From assembly GCA_044227095.1 (NCBI GenBank), contig JBGAFV010000001.1, positions 2,232,001 through 2,296,000 on the forward strand: DNA of 64,000 nt, in the 5' to 3' direction. How positions within the stretch are numbered: position 1 is the stretch's first letter; each line of letters begins with the position of its first letter. Under the pieces are notes generated by a model. It made no database searches. It worked only from the letters and a program-made list of their open reading frames with translations, and was not told where the DNA came from. The translations under genes and the position numbers were made by a program. The DNA comes from JACMLD01 sp044227095. Lineage in GTDB: Bacteria > Bacteroidota > Bacteroidia > Chitinophagales > Chitinophagaceae. Shown here one piece after another: positions 1-8,270 of the stretch.

Positions 1-675
1 GCAGAAAGAACAGTTGAGAAAGTACTTTTTATTGTTATTACCAGCGACCGTGGTCTTGCCGGCGCCTATAACTCCAACGTAATAAAACTCACCCGCCAGA
101 CTATTGCCGATAAATATGCTGCACAATTTGCAAAAGGCAATGTGCATATATGGAACATTGGCAAAAAAGGATACGAATTCTTTTTGAAAGGCAATTACCA
201 CGCAGATGCTACTTATAAAGACATTTTTATAAACCTGAGTTTTGAAGGCGTACAGGCTTGTGCACAAGCAGCAGTAAAGGCATTTGAAAATAAAGAATTT
301 GATGTAGTAGAACTTGTTTACAGCGAATTTAAAAATGCAGCTACCCAGCGTTTTGCGGTAGAGCGTTTTCTGCCAATACCCAAAGCACCTGCAGCTGCTG
401 GTGATAAGAAAAAGAATGATTTCATTTTTGAACCTTCCAAAGAAGAAATTATTACTGAACTGATGCCTAAAATCCTGAACACGCAATTGTTTAAAGCAGT
501 ACTTGATGCCAATGCTTCTGAGCATGGTGCACGTATGACGGCTATGGATAAAGCCAGCGAAAACGCCAATGAATTATTAAAGAGCCTGAAAATTTCTTAC
601 AACCGTGCCCGCCAGGCAGCTATTACCACAGAGCTTACAGAAATTGTAAGTGGTGCCGCAGCATTGCAAGGATAG
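1..675 (+). CDS. atpG: ATP synthase F1 subunit gamma (3' part)
   Basis: This is the C-terminal 224 residues of the gamma subunit, the rotating central stalk of F1Fo ATP synthase on the cytoplasmic face of the inner membrane. The reading frame is open from base 1, so the N-terminus, about 70 residues judged from the usual length of 290, lies outside the window. The visible part begins with the conserved TSDRGLAGAYN motif of the family. It ends with the long C-terminal helix that sits inside the alpha3beta3 ring, seen here as MTAMDKASENA and YNRARQAAITTEL. A rho-independent terminator follows at 734-759, so this is probably the last gene of its transcript. The identification is firm; only the start is unknown. 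Confidence 0.96.
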   Translation, partial: AERTVEKVLFIVITSDRGLAGAYNSNVIKLTRQTIADKYAAQFAKGNVHIWNIGKKGYEFFLKGNYHADATYKDIFINLSFEGVQACAQAAVKAFENKEFDVVELVYSEFKNAATQRFAVERFLPIPKAPAAAGDKKKNDFIFEPSKEEIITELMPKILNTQLFKAVLDANASEHGARMTAMDKASENANELLKSLKISYNRARQAAITTELTEIVSGAAALQG

Positions 676-680
676 AAGTA

Positions 681-708
681 ATGTGGAAATGTGGTGAATG
701 TGAAAATA
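681..708 (+). repeat. Dispersed AATGTGG-type intergenic repeat, copy 1
   Basis: A short stretch built from the words ATGTGGAAATGTGG and GAATGTGAAAAT lies just behind the atpG stop codon. Closely similar stretches lie at 31131-31187, 38197-38234 (inverted), 42981-43012 and 44092-44125. All five are outside genes or touch only a gene end. Confidence 0.6.
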
Positions 709-733
709 GACGAAAACAAATTGAATTAATTAT

Positions 734-759
734 AAAGCCCTTCTACGGAAGGGTTTTTT
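734..759 (+). terminator. Rho-independent terminator of the atp operon
   Basis: A perfect 6-bp stem (CCCTTC at 738-743, GAAGGG at 748-753) closes a TACG tetraloop. It is preceded by A residues and followed by six T. It lies 60 bases behind the atpG stop, the expected place for the end of the ATP synthase transcript. Confidence 0.85.
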
Positions 760-777
760 GTTGGTGTTTTTTTTAAA

Positions 778-966
778 AATGGATACACAAAGACGCAGGG
801 CAATGTGCTATAAAATCAGAACTTGTTAACTGGACTCCAACATCGAAGATGCCGTGTATCGCCTTAAAAGCAATCCCCAATAAGCGCTTTTAATAAAACC
901 GCATCATCTCCAATGTTCAACAAAAAATCGCCTGTGCTTCTGTGTGTCCCCGTGTCACCGTGGTTT
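778..966. repeat. Imperfect long inverted repeat of the CACAGAG/CCGTGGTT type
   Basis: The gap between atpG and scpB (676-1069, 394 bases) holds no gene that I can support. Its left part has ACACAAAGACGCAGGG and its right part has TGTGCTTCTGTGTGTCCCCGTG followed by CACCGTGGTTTAAA, which reads as a degenerate reverse complement of the left part. The same wording recurs at 7207-7240, 7382-7415 and 10899-11001. Function is unknown. Confidence 0.5.
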
Positions 967-1069
967 AAAAAAATGTAGTGTAAGTTGTGGATAATTACCA
1001 CCCATAACCATTCACCCACACCATGCTTTAAGCTAGATTTGTTGCCTCACAAATAACTTTTTTTAGCGC

Positions 1070-1927
1070 ATGGAAATAGGAAATATTATACCTCATATTG
1101 AAGCGGTGATTTTTGCCAGTGATAAGGCGCTTACTTCTCTCGAAATTACTGAGCTTATTAATAATGCCTTTGGCTTTATGGAAGACAAAATTCTGCTAGA
1201 CCAGGTAGAATCTGCCATTGAAGGCATCATAGAAAAATACAACAGCGAGTTTTATCCTTTTGAAATAAGGCAAAGTGGCGGCGGCTGGCAGTTTCTTACA
1301 AAAAAGGATTACCACAAAACCATTGCACAGTTAAATGGCGATAAGTTCCTAAAAAGATTGTCTGCTGCTGCATTGGAAACACTGGCTATTATTGCATACA
1401 AGCAACCAATTACCAAAAGTGAGATAGAAGCGATTCGTGGTGTAAACTGCGATTATGCCGTACAACGTTTGCTGGAAAAAGAACTGGTAATTATTACCGG
1501 TCGTAATGAAAGCATGCCCGGCAAACCGTTGATTTATGCTACTTCAAAATCTTTCATGGATTATTTTGGAATTAATTCTGCAGATGAATTGCCAAAAATA
1601 AAAGAAGTACTGGCAGAGCAGGCAGTAGAACCTACCTACCTTAACAACGCAAATGCACAGGAAGAAGAAATTGAAACAACCAGCATAGAAATAGTTACAG
1701 AAGAGGAAGAAGATGGCGCAGCATTTCTTGCAGTTGCTCCCAATGGAGAATTGATTGCCGGTGCTATTGAAGAAGAACCAGAAATGCTTGCAGAAACAGA
1801 AGAAGCAACGGATGAAGTTGAAGAAGAAAGTGAAGAAAACTTGCCCGAAGCAGCAGAAGAGGAAGAAAATGATGAAGAAAGCAACGATGAAGAAAGCAAC
1901 CATAATAACGAAGAAGAAGACAAATAA
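1070..1927 (+). CDS. scpB: Segregation and condensation protein B with acidic tail
   Basis: ScpB is the kleisin-associated subunit of the SMC-ScpA-ScpB condensin that compacts and separates chromosomes in the cytoplasm. Residues 1 to about 190 form the two winged-helix domains of the family. The conserved stretch AALETLAIIAYKQPITKSEIE and the following IRGVNCDYAVQRLLEK are typical. The tail from about residue 197 to 285 is not part of the usual fold: about 40 of its last 90 residues are Asp or Glu, and it contains a direct repeat NDEES. Family members without such a tail are about 190-200 residues long, so the tail is a lineage-specific extension that I predict to be disordered. The start is the ATG at 1070. 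The downstream lysA gene has its own promoter. Confidence 0.93.
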   Translation: MEIGNIIPHIEAVIFASDKALTSLEITELINNAFGFMEDKILLDQVESAIEGIIEKYNSEFYPFEIRQSGGGWQFLTKKDYHKTIAQLNGDKFLKRLSAAALETLAIIAYKQPITKSEIEAIRGVNCDYAVQRLLEKELVIITGRNESMPGKPLIYATSKSFMDYFGINSADELPKIKEVLAEQAVEPTYLNNANAQEEEIETTSIEIVTEEEEDGAAFLAVAPNGELIAGAIEEEPEMLAETEEATDEVEEESEENLPEAAEEEENDEESNDEESNHNNEEEDK

Positions 1928-1938
1928 TAATAATAAGG

Positions 1939-1960
1939 GGCTAGCTGCAAGCTACTAGCC
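1939..1960. repeat. Hairpin of the AGCTTGCAGCT family behind scpB
   Basis: GGCTAG at 1939-1944 pairs with CTAGCC at 1955-1960, and the loop contains CTGCAAGCT. The words are those of the AGCTTGCAGCTAATAGCT family found at 3461-3507 and at the ends of both units of the 7207-7556 duplication. No T-run follows on the plus strand, so it is a weak terminator candidate. Confidence 0.45.
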
Positions 1961-2082
1961 ATTAGTGCTTAATTTTTAAACCCGGTTTTTCTGTTCCTTC
2001 TCACGGTTCTAACAAGTAAAATTGTAAACTATTTCCTTCACTAACAACAAAAGGCTAATAGCATGGTGCTATTAACTTGCAG

Positions 2083-2112
2083 TTTGTAACTCCTGCCCAA
2101 TTTGTATATTCG
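2083..2112 (+). promoter_or_regulatory. Bacteroidota-type promoter of lysA
   Basis: TTTG at 2083-2086 is followed after 18 bases by TATATTCG at 2105-2112. This is one base from the -7 consensus TAnnTTTG, and the spacing fits the -33/-7 pair of the Bacteroidota primary sigma factor. Transcription would begin near 2119, which argues that the ATG at 2119 is the real lysA start rather than the in-frame TTG at 2077. Confidence 0.6.
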
Positions 2113-2118
2113 CAAACT

Positions 2119-3336
2119 ATGGCAGAGCAATTATCAGCAGCTACATTAACGGCAATCGGCAATGAGTTTGGAACTCCTGTGTATGTATATCATGCAGAAA
2201 GAATTAAGGAACAGTTTGTACAATTGCAGGCTGCCTTTAAAACATCAGACACAAAATTCTTTTATGCCTGTAAAGCACTTACCAATATTAATGTACTGAA
2301 GTATATTAAAAGCATTGGCTGTAATATAGACTGCAGTTCTGTTAACGAAGTTTTACTGGCAGTAAAAGCTGGTTTTGAACCAAAGAAAATATTATACACT
2401 TCAAATAATATTGCTTTTTCCGAAATTGAAACAGCGCAGAAGCTTGGCGTTAATATTAATATTGACAGCCTGTCTAATCTTGAAAAATTCGGTAAAAAAT
2501 TCGGTCATAGCTACCCGGTAGGTATTCGTTTAAGGCCCAATATTATGGCTGGCGGCAACCTCAAAATTTCTACCGGCCATGAAAAAAGCAAATTTGGGAT
2601 ACCATTAGAACAAATTGATAAAGTGCTGGCAATAGTTAAAAAAACCAGCCTGCATATACATGCCCTGCACATACATACCGGTAGCGAAATAAAAGATGTA
2701 GAAGTATTTGCTAAAGGAATTGAAGTGTTGTTTGGTATTGCAGAAAAATTTCCTGAATTGCAGGTGTTTGATTTTGGCGGTGGTTTTAAAGTGCCGTACA
2801 AACCAGGTGAAGAAGGAACAGATATAGTAAAGCTTGGTAAAAAAGTAGCAGAAGAAATGGAATGGTTTGAAGAAAAATACAACAGGCATATGCAGGTATG
2901 GTTTGAGCCAGGAAAATTTTTGGTGAGCGAAGCGGGTTACTTAATTACAAAAGTGAATGTGATTAAAGAATCGCCTGCAGCAACATTTGCAGGTGTTGAT
3001 ACAGGGCTCAATCATTTTATACGGCCAATGTTTTATGGCGCTTATCATGTAATAGATAATATTTCAAACGCAGGTGCAGCACAACATACTTATAATGTAG
3101 TAGGCAATATTTGCGAGACAGATACATTTGCAGAAGATCGTTTGCTAAACGAAGTACGTGAAGGTGATTATCTTGTTTTTAAAAATGCAGGCGCATACGG
3201 TTTTGAAATGGCTTCTAACTATAACAGCAGGTTTAAACCAGCAGAAGTATTTGTAAAAGATGGTAAAGCACACCTCATCCGCAGAAGAGATGAACTGGAT
3301 GATTTAATGCGGAACATTGTAGAACTAAAAAGCTAA
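2119..3336 (+). CDS. lysA: Diaminopimelate decarboxylase
   Basis: This enzyme removes the D-carboxyl of meso-diaminopimelate to make L-lysine, the last step of the DAP pathway, in the cytoplasm. It is a PLP-dependent, alanine racemase-fold group IV decarboxylase. The FFYACKALTN motif near the N-terminus carries the lysine expected to bind PLP. The HIHTGSEI and FDFGGGFKVPY motifs line the phosphate site. CETDTFAED supplies the cysteine that reaches across the dimer, and AGAYGFEMASNYN closes the C-terminal barrel. From the ATG at 2119 the protein is 405 residues, normal for the family. A TTG start at 2077 would add 14 residues but would lie upstream of the inferred transcription start. It is monocistronic by position. 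Confidence 0.93.
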   Translation: MAEQLSAATLTAIGNEFGTPVYVYHAERIKEQFVQLQAAFKTSDTKFFYACKALTNINVLKYIKSIGCNIDCSSVNEVLLAVKAGFEPKKILYTSNNIAFSEIETAQKLGVNINIDSLSNLEKFGKKFGHSYPVGIRLRPNIMAGGNLKISTGHEKSKFGIPLEQIDKVLAIVKKTSLHIHALHIHTGSEIKDVEVFAKGIEVLFGIAEKFPELQVFDFGGGFKVPYKPGEEGTDIVKLGKKVAEEMEWFEEKYNRHMQVWFEPGKFLVSEAGYLITKVNVIKESPAATFAGVDTGLNHFIRPMFYGAYHVIDNISNAGAAQHTYNVVGNICETDTFAEDRLLNEVREGDYLVFKNAGAYGFEMASNYNSRFKPAEVFVKDGKAHLIRRRDELDDLMRNIVELKS

Positions 3337-3350
3337 AACTGCTATTGCTG

Positions 3351-3432
3351 ATTTTGAGATTTCGGAATTTTTCCATTTTTGATTGTTTCAAAATGGGTGA
3401 CATTAAATCACAAAATCCCAATATCCCAAAAT
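3351..3432. repeat. Imperfect inverted repeat behind lysA
   Basis: The left arm ATTTTGAGATTTCGGAATTTTT (3351-3372) matches the reverse complement of the right arm (3411-3432) at about 18 of 22 positions. The loop is about 38 bases. The gap 3337-3538 contains this element and the next repeat and no gene. It could end lysA transcription, but there is no clean T-tract after the right arm. Confidence 0.45.
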
Positions 3433-3460
3433 GTACGGTTGACAATAATACACTGATATA

Positions 3461-3507
3461 AACTTGTAGTTTATAGCTCACAGCTTGCAGCTAAAAGCTT
3501 AACTTGT
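3461..3507. repeat. AGCTTGCAGCT dispersed repeat
   Basis: AACTTGTAGTTTATAGCTCA is followed by CAGCTTGCAGCTAAAAGCTT. These are the same words as at 7341-7377 and 7516-7553. Several AGCT-centred palindromes can form short alternative hairpins. It lies directly upstream of the papain-like protease gene. Confidence 0.5.
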
Positions 3508-3538
3508 ACTGAATTTTTTAACCGTTAAATCTTTCTTT

Positions 3539-5170
3539 ATGCCTATACGAATGACGGACGATCAGCCGGAAGAACAACCGCAGTATGATAACAATGACAA
3601 TGGTGGAGGGGGCGGTGGTGGTTTTCCCGGCGGCGGTGGTGGCGGAGGATTATTTAGTTTGCTACCACTTTTGTTTGGATTGTTCCGCAGCAAACTCGGT
3701 ATTGGTGTTTTGATTATTGGCGCTATTGCCTATTTCGCTTTGGGAAGGGGTGGTTGCAATATGGGCAGCGGCGGTGGTGCTTTAGATAATATTAGCAAGC
3801 TTGCAACAGGCGGATTTTTAGATCCTAAACAGTTTGAAAAAGCAAGTATCTACGAACCACTTTCTGACGATGCTTCAAAAAATCCTTTGCCAGAAAGTGC
3901 AAACCTTCAAAAATTTGCACCTGCTGTTGGCAACCAGGGCCAGCAGGGAAGTTGCGTTGCATGGAGCAGTGCTTATGCCGCAAGATCTATATTAGAGTCT
4001 GCACGTACAGGGCAGCCAGGCGAAAGCGTAAAGTTCAGCCCTTCATTTTTATATAACCAGATTGGTCTTGATGGTTGCCAGGGTTCTTATATAGAGCGGG
4101 CCATGGAATTTATGACCAAACAAGGATCTGTTCCTTACAATGCCTTTCCTTACGATGATCGCAATTGCACCAATCAGCCTAACCAACAGTTGGTACAGGA
4201 AGCTTCTCAATATAAAATGCGTGGCTTTAACAGGCTTTCTGCAGGAGACAGAAATGATGTACTTGATCTTAATGCCATCAAACAAAATTTATCGCAAGGT
4301 GCACCCGTTGCCATTGGTATGATGGTAGGCCCAAGTTTTATGCAGAATATGATGGGCAAAGACGTATGGCAACCCCAACCCGGAGATCAAAGCATGCAGG
4401 GGTTTGGTGGCCATGCCATGTGTGTTGTTGGTTATGACGATAAAAAATATGGCGGATCATTTTTAATAATGAACAGTTGGGGACCAGAATGGGGCAACAA
4501 TGGATTTGCATGGGTGCAATACCCCGTGTTTAAATATTTTGTACGCGAAGCTTATGGACTGGAACCTATGCAAAGAGTAGGGGCTGCAGCCAATCAACCT
4601 TTTGAATGCGAAGTAGGACTGGTACAGGTAGAGTATGATGCATCTCAGAAAAAAACAATTGCCAGGGGATATATTCCGTTACGTACAAATGGTGATAATA
4701 AATTTATAACAGTAACGCCTGTACGAAAAGGAAGCAGGTTTAAAATGGAAGTAAAGAACAGTACAGAATGTTATGTATATGTTTTTGGAAAAGAAACGGA
4801 CGGCACCAGCTATACTTTATTTCCTTATCCGCGTGCAGATGATCCTACAAAAACAAAATATGCACCGTTCTGCGGTATTGCAGGTTATCGCCTATTTCCA
4901 AAAGATAAAAGCCTTACACCAGACAGCATAGGTACAAGAGACATGATGGCAGTAGTAGTAAGCAAAAAACCTTTGGATTGGTACAGGCTTAACCAGCAGA
5001 TTAGCCAAAGCCCATCGCAAGATTATGCAGCAAGACTTAATACAGCATTGGGTAGCCAGTTGATTAAAGGCGTACGTTACCAGAATAGTGGTAAAGGCAA
5101 TATGGCTTTTAGCACAACCGGTACAGAAAACGACGTGGTAGCATGCATTGTAGAAATTGATAAGAACTAA
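3539..5170 (+). CDS. Membrane-anchored papain-like cysteine peptidase
   Basis: This 543-residue protein has four parts. Residues 1-36 are polar and then nearly pure glycine. Residues 37-68 form one hydrophobic anchor. Residues about 105-345 form a C1A papain-fold peptidase, and residues about 355-540 form a beta-rich module resembling DUF4384. Cys139 sits in QGSCVAWS, His292 in GGHAMCVVGYD and Asn312 in IMNSWGPEWG, so the Cys-His-Asn triad is complete. There is no cleavable signal peptide or obvious propeptide; the N-terminal glycine tract would be cytoplasmic if the peptidase faces the periplasm. The substrate is unknown. DUF4384 accompanies serine kinases and caspase-like peptidases in other bacteria, which suggests a regulatory or processing role (inference). 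The next gene starts 30 bases downstream and may be co-transcribed. Confidence 0.85.
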   Translation: MPIRMTDDQPEEQPQYDNNDNGGGGGGGFPGGGGGGGLFSLLPLLFGLFRSKLGIGVLIIGAIAYFALGRGGCNMGSGGGALDNISKLATGGFLDPKQFEKASIYEPLSDDASKNPLPESANLQKFAPAVGNQGQQGSCVAWSSAYAARSILESARTGQPGESVKFSPSFLYNQIGLDGCQGSYIERAMEFMTKQGSVPYNAFPYDDRNCTNQPNQQLVQEASQYKMRGFNRLSAGDRNDVLDLNAIKQNLSQGAPVAIGMMVGPSFMQNMMGKDVWQPQPGDQSMQGFGGHAMCVVGYDDKKYGGSFLIMNSWGPEWGNNGFAWVQYPVFKYFVREAYGLEPMQRVGAAANQPFECEVGLVQVEYDASQKKTIARGYIPLRTNGDNKFITVTPVRKGSRFKMEVKNSTECYVYVFGKETDGTSYTLFPYPRADDPTKTKYAPFCGIAGYRLFPKDKSLTPDSIGTRDMMAVVVSKKPLDWYRLNQQISQSPSQDYAARLNTALGSQLIKGVRYQNSGKGNMAFSTTGTENDVVACIVEIDKN

Positions 5171-5200
5171 ATTGATTTTACAACTAATCAATTGTATTGA

Positions 5201-5695
5201 ATGAATACTGCAACCAGTGAATTTATTAAAACCATGAAGCATCCTGTTAAATTCAGGATGTTTCTTTTTTCAAAACTTCCTTCTGCTTTTTTTAGTGGTG
5301 TGAGGTTAAGAGATATTGATGAAGGCAAGTGTGCAGTTAGTGTTCCTTACAAATGGTTTTCGCAAAACCCTTTTCGTTCTACCTACTTTGCATGCCTTGC
5401 TATGGCAGCAGAGATGACAACAGGCTCGCTTGGCCTTATGCACATTTATAAAAGAACGCCAGCAATTTCTATGCTGGTGGTAAAACTGGAAGCGGCATAT
5501 TTTAAAAAAGCAACAGGCCTTACAATATTTACCTGTTCAGACGGAGATTTAATAAAAGCTACTATTGAAAAAGCAATAGCAACAGGTGAAGGACAATCTT
5601 TTACTGCTACATCAAGTGGCGTAAATGAGAAAGGAGAAAAGATTGCTGATTTTTTTATCACATGGTCATTCAAAGTAAAATCATCAGCGTCTTAA
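5201..5695 (+). CDS. DUF4442 hotdog-fold protein (thioesterase-like)
   Basis: This 164-residue protein has the size and pattern of the DUF4442 branch of the hotdog superfamily, relatives of PaaI-type acyl-CoA thioesterases. The stretch YFACLAMAAEMTTGSLGLMHI marks the central helix of the hotdog, followed by strands such as SMLVVKLEAAYFKKA. It lacks a signal peptide, so it is cytoplasmic. Family members are largely uncharacterised, and an activity on an acyl-thioester is inference from the fold alone. It starts 30 bases behind the papain-like gene and may share its transcript, but no functional link is evident. Confidence 0.8.
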   Translation: MNTATSEFIKTMKHPVKFRMFLFSKLPSAFFSGVRLRDIDEGKCAVSVPYKWFSQNPFRSTYFACLAMAAEMTTGSLGLMHIYKRTPAISMLVVKLEAAYFKKATGLTIFTCSDGDLIKATIEKAIATGEGQSFTATSSGVNEKGEKIADFFITWSFKVKSSAS

Positions 5696-5799
5696 ATATT
5701 GGTTAATGAATTATTTGTTGCGTAATAGTAACTACCTTTCTGAACAATTGCGTTTGTAATTTCATTTTATTATACAATAAAACCCATTGGGTAAATTAT

Positions 5800-7203
5800 A
5801 TGAAGATTGCTTTCCACGGTGCTGCACGCACAGTTACAGGTTCTAAACATTTGCTTACATTAACTAACGGAAAAAAGTACCTGCTCGATTGCGGTATGTT
5901 CCAGGGAATGGGCGCCGATACAGATCCGCTGAACAGGAACTGGGGATTTGATCCTAAAGAAGTTAATTTCCTTATTTTATCTCATGCACATATAGATCAT
6001 AGTGGTCTTATACCAAAACTGGTTAAAGATGGTTTCAGGGGCAAAATATTTTGTACGCCTGCCACCAAAGAACTTACGCAAATACTTTTGCTGGATTCTG
6101 CAGAGATACAGGAAGATGATGCAAAATTTTCAAACAAAAGGAGAGCGGCAGATAATCTTCCTTATGTTGGCCCTTTGTATACCATTGAAGATGCAAAAAA
6201 ATGTTTTGATCAATTTAAAACTGTTGAATACGGCGATTGGTTTGCAATTGACGAAAGTGTTTCTGTACAGTATACAGATGCAGGGCATATTATAGGCAGT
6301 GCGGCCGTGCATTTAAAGGTTACAGAAAATGGTAAAACAAGCAGGCTCACTTTTAGCGGAGATGTGGGCAGGTACCGCGATGTAATTCTTCGCTCTCCTG
6401 AAGTTTTTTCGCAGGCAGATTATATTTTGATAGAATCTACTTATGGAAATAGTTTGCACGATGATGTATCAACTACGCCTGAACAATTGCTGCAATGGAT
6501 AATAAAAGCCTGTTTGCAAAAAAAAGGAAAGCTGATTATGCCCGCATTTAGCGTAGGCCGTACACAGGAATTGCTTTTTTCGCTGAACGAACTTGAATTG
6601 CAAAAAAGGCTTCCACCTGTTTCTTATTTTGTAGACAGTCCGCTAAGTGTAGAAGCCACACAGGTAATGAAAAATTATCCAAAGTATTTTAATAAAACCA
6701 TTCAGAAAATAATGGAAACGGATAATGATCCTTTTGGTTTTGCAGGATTGCGTTATATTAAAACAGTTGATGAATCAAAATCACTAAACTACTTTACAGA
6801 TCCTTGCGTAATTATTTCTGCAAGTGGTATGGCAGATGCGGGCCGTGTAAAACACCATATCAGCAATAGTATAGAAAACAGCCGCAATACTATTTTAATG
6901 ACGGGTTATTGTGAACCCCATTCTTTAGGCGGAAGATTGATTGCAGGCGCAAAAGAAGTAAGCATTTATGGTGTTAAGCACGAAGTAAATGCAGAGATTG
7001 GTGCTATCCGAAGCATGAGTGCACATGGAGATTATGAAGATCTCAGCCAGTTTCTTGCCTGCCAGGATCCAAAAGCTGTAAAAAAATTATTTCTTGTGCA
7101 TGGAGAATATGATGTGCAGGTTCCGTTCAGGGATCGTCTCCTTAAAAAAGGGTTTACAGATATTGAAATACCCGAACAGCATTATGAAATTGGACTTACG
7201 TAA
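5800..7203 (+). CDS. Beta-CASP metallo-beta-lactamase-fold ribonuclease-like protein
   Basis: This 467-residue enzyme belongs to the metallo-beta-lactamase/beta-CASP family that includes CPSF73-like and bacterial YSH1-type RNA nucleases. Motif 2 is SHAHIDHSG (His62, His64, Asp66, His67). His163 in DAGHIIGSA and Asp188 in FSGDVGRY complete the two-zinc site. The beta-CASP insert follows (IESTYGNS, PAFSVGRTQELL), and the C-terminal MSAHGDYEDL supplies the last metal histidine. The length is normal, with no signal peptide. The likely role is cytoplasmic RNA cleavage or processing; the substrate cannot be read from sequence. It stands alone, with a tandem duplication behind it. Confidence 0.9.
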   Translation: MKIAFHGAARTVTGSKHLLTLTNGKKYLLDCGMFQGMGADTDPLNRNWGFDPKEVNFLILSHAHIDHSGLIPKLVKDGFRGKIFCTPATKELTQILLLDSAEIQEDDAKFSNKRRAADNLPYVGPLYTIEDAKKCFDQFKTVEYGDWFAIDESVSVQYTDAGHIIGSAAVHLKVTENGKTSRLTFSGDVGRYRDVILRSPEVFSQADYILIESTYGNSLHDDVSTTPEQLLQWIIKACLQKKGKLIMPAFSVGRTQELLFSLNELELQKRLPPVSYFVDSPLSVEATQVMKNYPKYFNKTIQKIMETDNDPFGFAGLRYIKTVDESKSLNYFTDPCVIISASGMADAGRVKHHISNSIENSRNTILMTGYCEPHSLGGRLIAGAKEVSIYGVKHEVNAEIGAIRSMSAHGDYEDLSQFLACQDPKAVKKLFLVHGEYDVQVPFRDRLLKKGFTDIEIPEQHYEIGLT

Positions 7204-7206
7204 ATA

Positions 7207-7556
7207 ACCACAGAGACACGGATAACACAGAGAAGCACAGAGGGACTTTAGGTACTAATTACAAAGTTGCTGAAATTGGATTAGTTCGTTTAATGATAGA
7301 TCACTTTTGAGGCGATAACACAGGGAGTTTCTTCGAAACTGATAGCTTGCAGCTAATAGCTAACAGCTTGCAGCTTTTCTTACCACAGCGCCACAGATAA
7401 CACAAAGTAGCACAGCGGGACTTTAGGTATTAATTACGAAGTTGCTGAAATTGGATTAGTTCGTTTAATGACAGATCATTTTTGAGGCGATAACACAGGG
7501 AGTTTCTTCGAAACTGATAACTTGCAGCTAATAGCTAACAGCTTGTAGCTTTTCTT
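7207..7556 (+). repeat. Tandem duplication of a 175-bp intergenic unit
   Basis: Unit A (7207-7381) and unit B (7382-7556) lie head to tail, have the same length and differ at about 12 positions by eye, so they are about 93% identical. Each unit starts with ACCACAG...CACAG words and has a central block GTTGCTGAAATTGGATTAG. Each ends with GCTAATAGCTAACAGCTTG, the AGCT-family repeat. The 365-base gap 7204-7568 therefore consists almost entirely of this duplication and contains no gene. It lies between two convergent genes. Confidence 0.9.
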
Positions 7557-7568
7557 TGCGAGAAGCTA

Positions 7569-8270
7569 TTAAATAATATTAAGTCTCTTTAGCACTTCCT
7601 GTTTATGTGCTTTGCTAATAGGAATTTCTTTACCGCTAATAAATAAACCATTCTCTCTAATGTTGCTTATTTTATCAATGTTGATGATGTAAGAGCGGTG
7701 CACTTTCATAAAACTCTGCTTGCTTACTTTTTCTTCCAGGTTTTTTATAGTGTTATGAGTGATGTATTTTTTTTCGCCGGTAACAAATTTTACATAATCG
7801 CCCATGCTTTCTATATAAAGAATGTCCTGGTTGTTGAGGCGTATCAGTTTGCCATCAGACTTAATAAAAATATGATCAATGCCTGTTTCTGTAATAGTGT
7901 TTTCTGCTACTTCTGGTGCTGCAGGTGGTATTTTTTTAAGTGCATCAAGAAAGCGCTGGTAAGTAAAAGGTTTTTTTAAGAAATCAGTAACGTTGTACTC
8001 AAATGCGTCAAACGCATATTCTGGCTTAGATGTGGTGAGAATAACTTTTGGCGAATAAGCAATCTGGTCAAGCAAATCAAAACCAGTTGCACCTGGCATT
8101 TCAACATCAAGAAAAATAAGATCAACAACATTGTTGTTAAGAAATTCCAATGCTTCCGCTACGCCTGTAAAATGTCCTTTAACAGAAAGCTGGCCGCTTT
8201 TTTCGCAGCAGCGGTTCAGGTAGTCGGCAGCAACCTGCAGGTCTTCTACAATAATACAGTTAAGGTTCAT
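7569..8270 (-). CDS. LytTR-family response regulator
   Basis: This 233-residue protein has a receiver domain (about 1-115) and a LytTR DNA-binding domain (about 130-233). In the receiver, Glu9/Asp10, the phospho-acceptor Asp55 in LIFLDVEMPG, Thr79 and Lys100 in DFLKKPF are all present. The LytTR part shows IESMGDYVKFVT and KVHRSYIINIDKI, typical of the AlgR/LytR family, which binds direct repeats as a dimer. Its start overlaps the stop of the Hpt gene by 4 bases (ATGA), so the two are translationally coupled. The divergent hybrid kinase at 8753 lacks an Hpt domain, and this pair supplies the rest of the relay. Confidence 0.93.
   Translation of the reverse strand: MNLNCIIVEDLQVAADYLNRCCEKSGQLSVKGHFTGVAEALEFLNNNVVDLIFLDVEMPGATGFDLLDQIAYSPKVILTTSKPEYAFDAFEYNVTDFLKKPFTYQRFLDALKKIPPAAPEVAENTITETGIDHIFIKSDGKLIRLNNQDILYIESMGDYVKFVTGEKKYITHNTIKNLEEKVSKQSFMKVHRSYIINIDKISNIRENGLFISGKEIPISKAHKQEVLKRLNII

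Noticed and set aside
1544..1962. Long minus-strand frames opposite the scpB tail
   Set aside because: They mirror the GAA-rich acidic tail as Phe/Leu/Ser-rich low-complexity protein and have no signal of their own.
7207..7556. CRISPR array or rRNA fragment in the repeated region
   Set aside because: There are only two units of 175 bases without a repeat-spacer pattern, and no rRNA core sequence is present.
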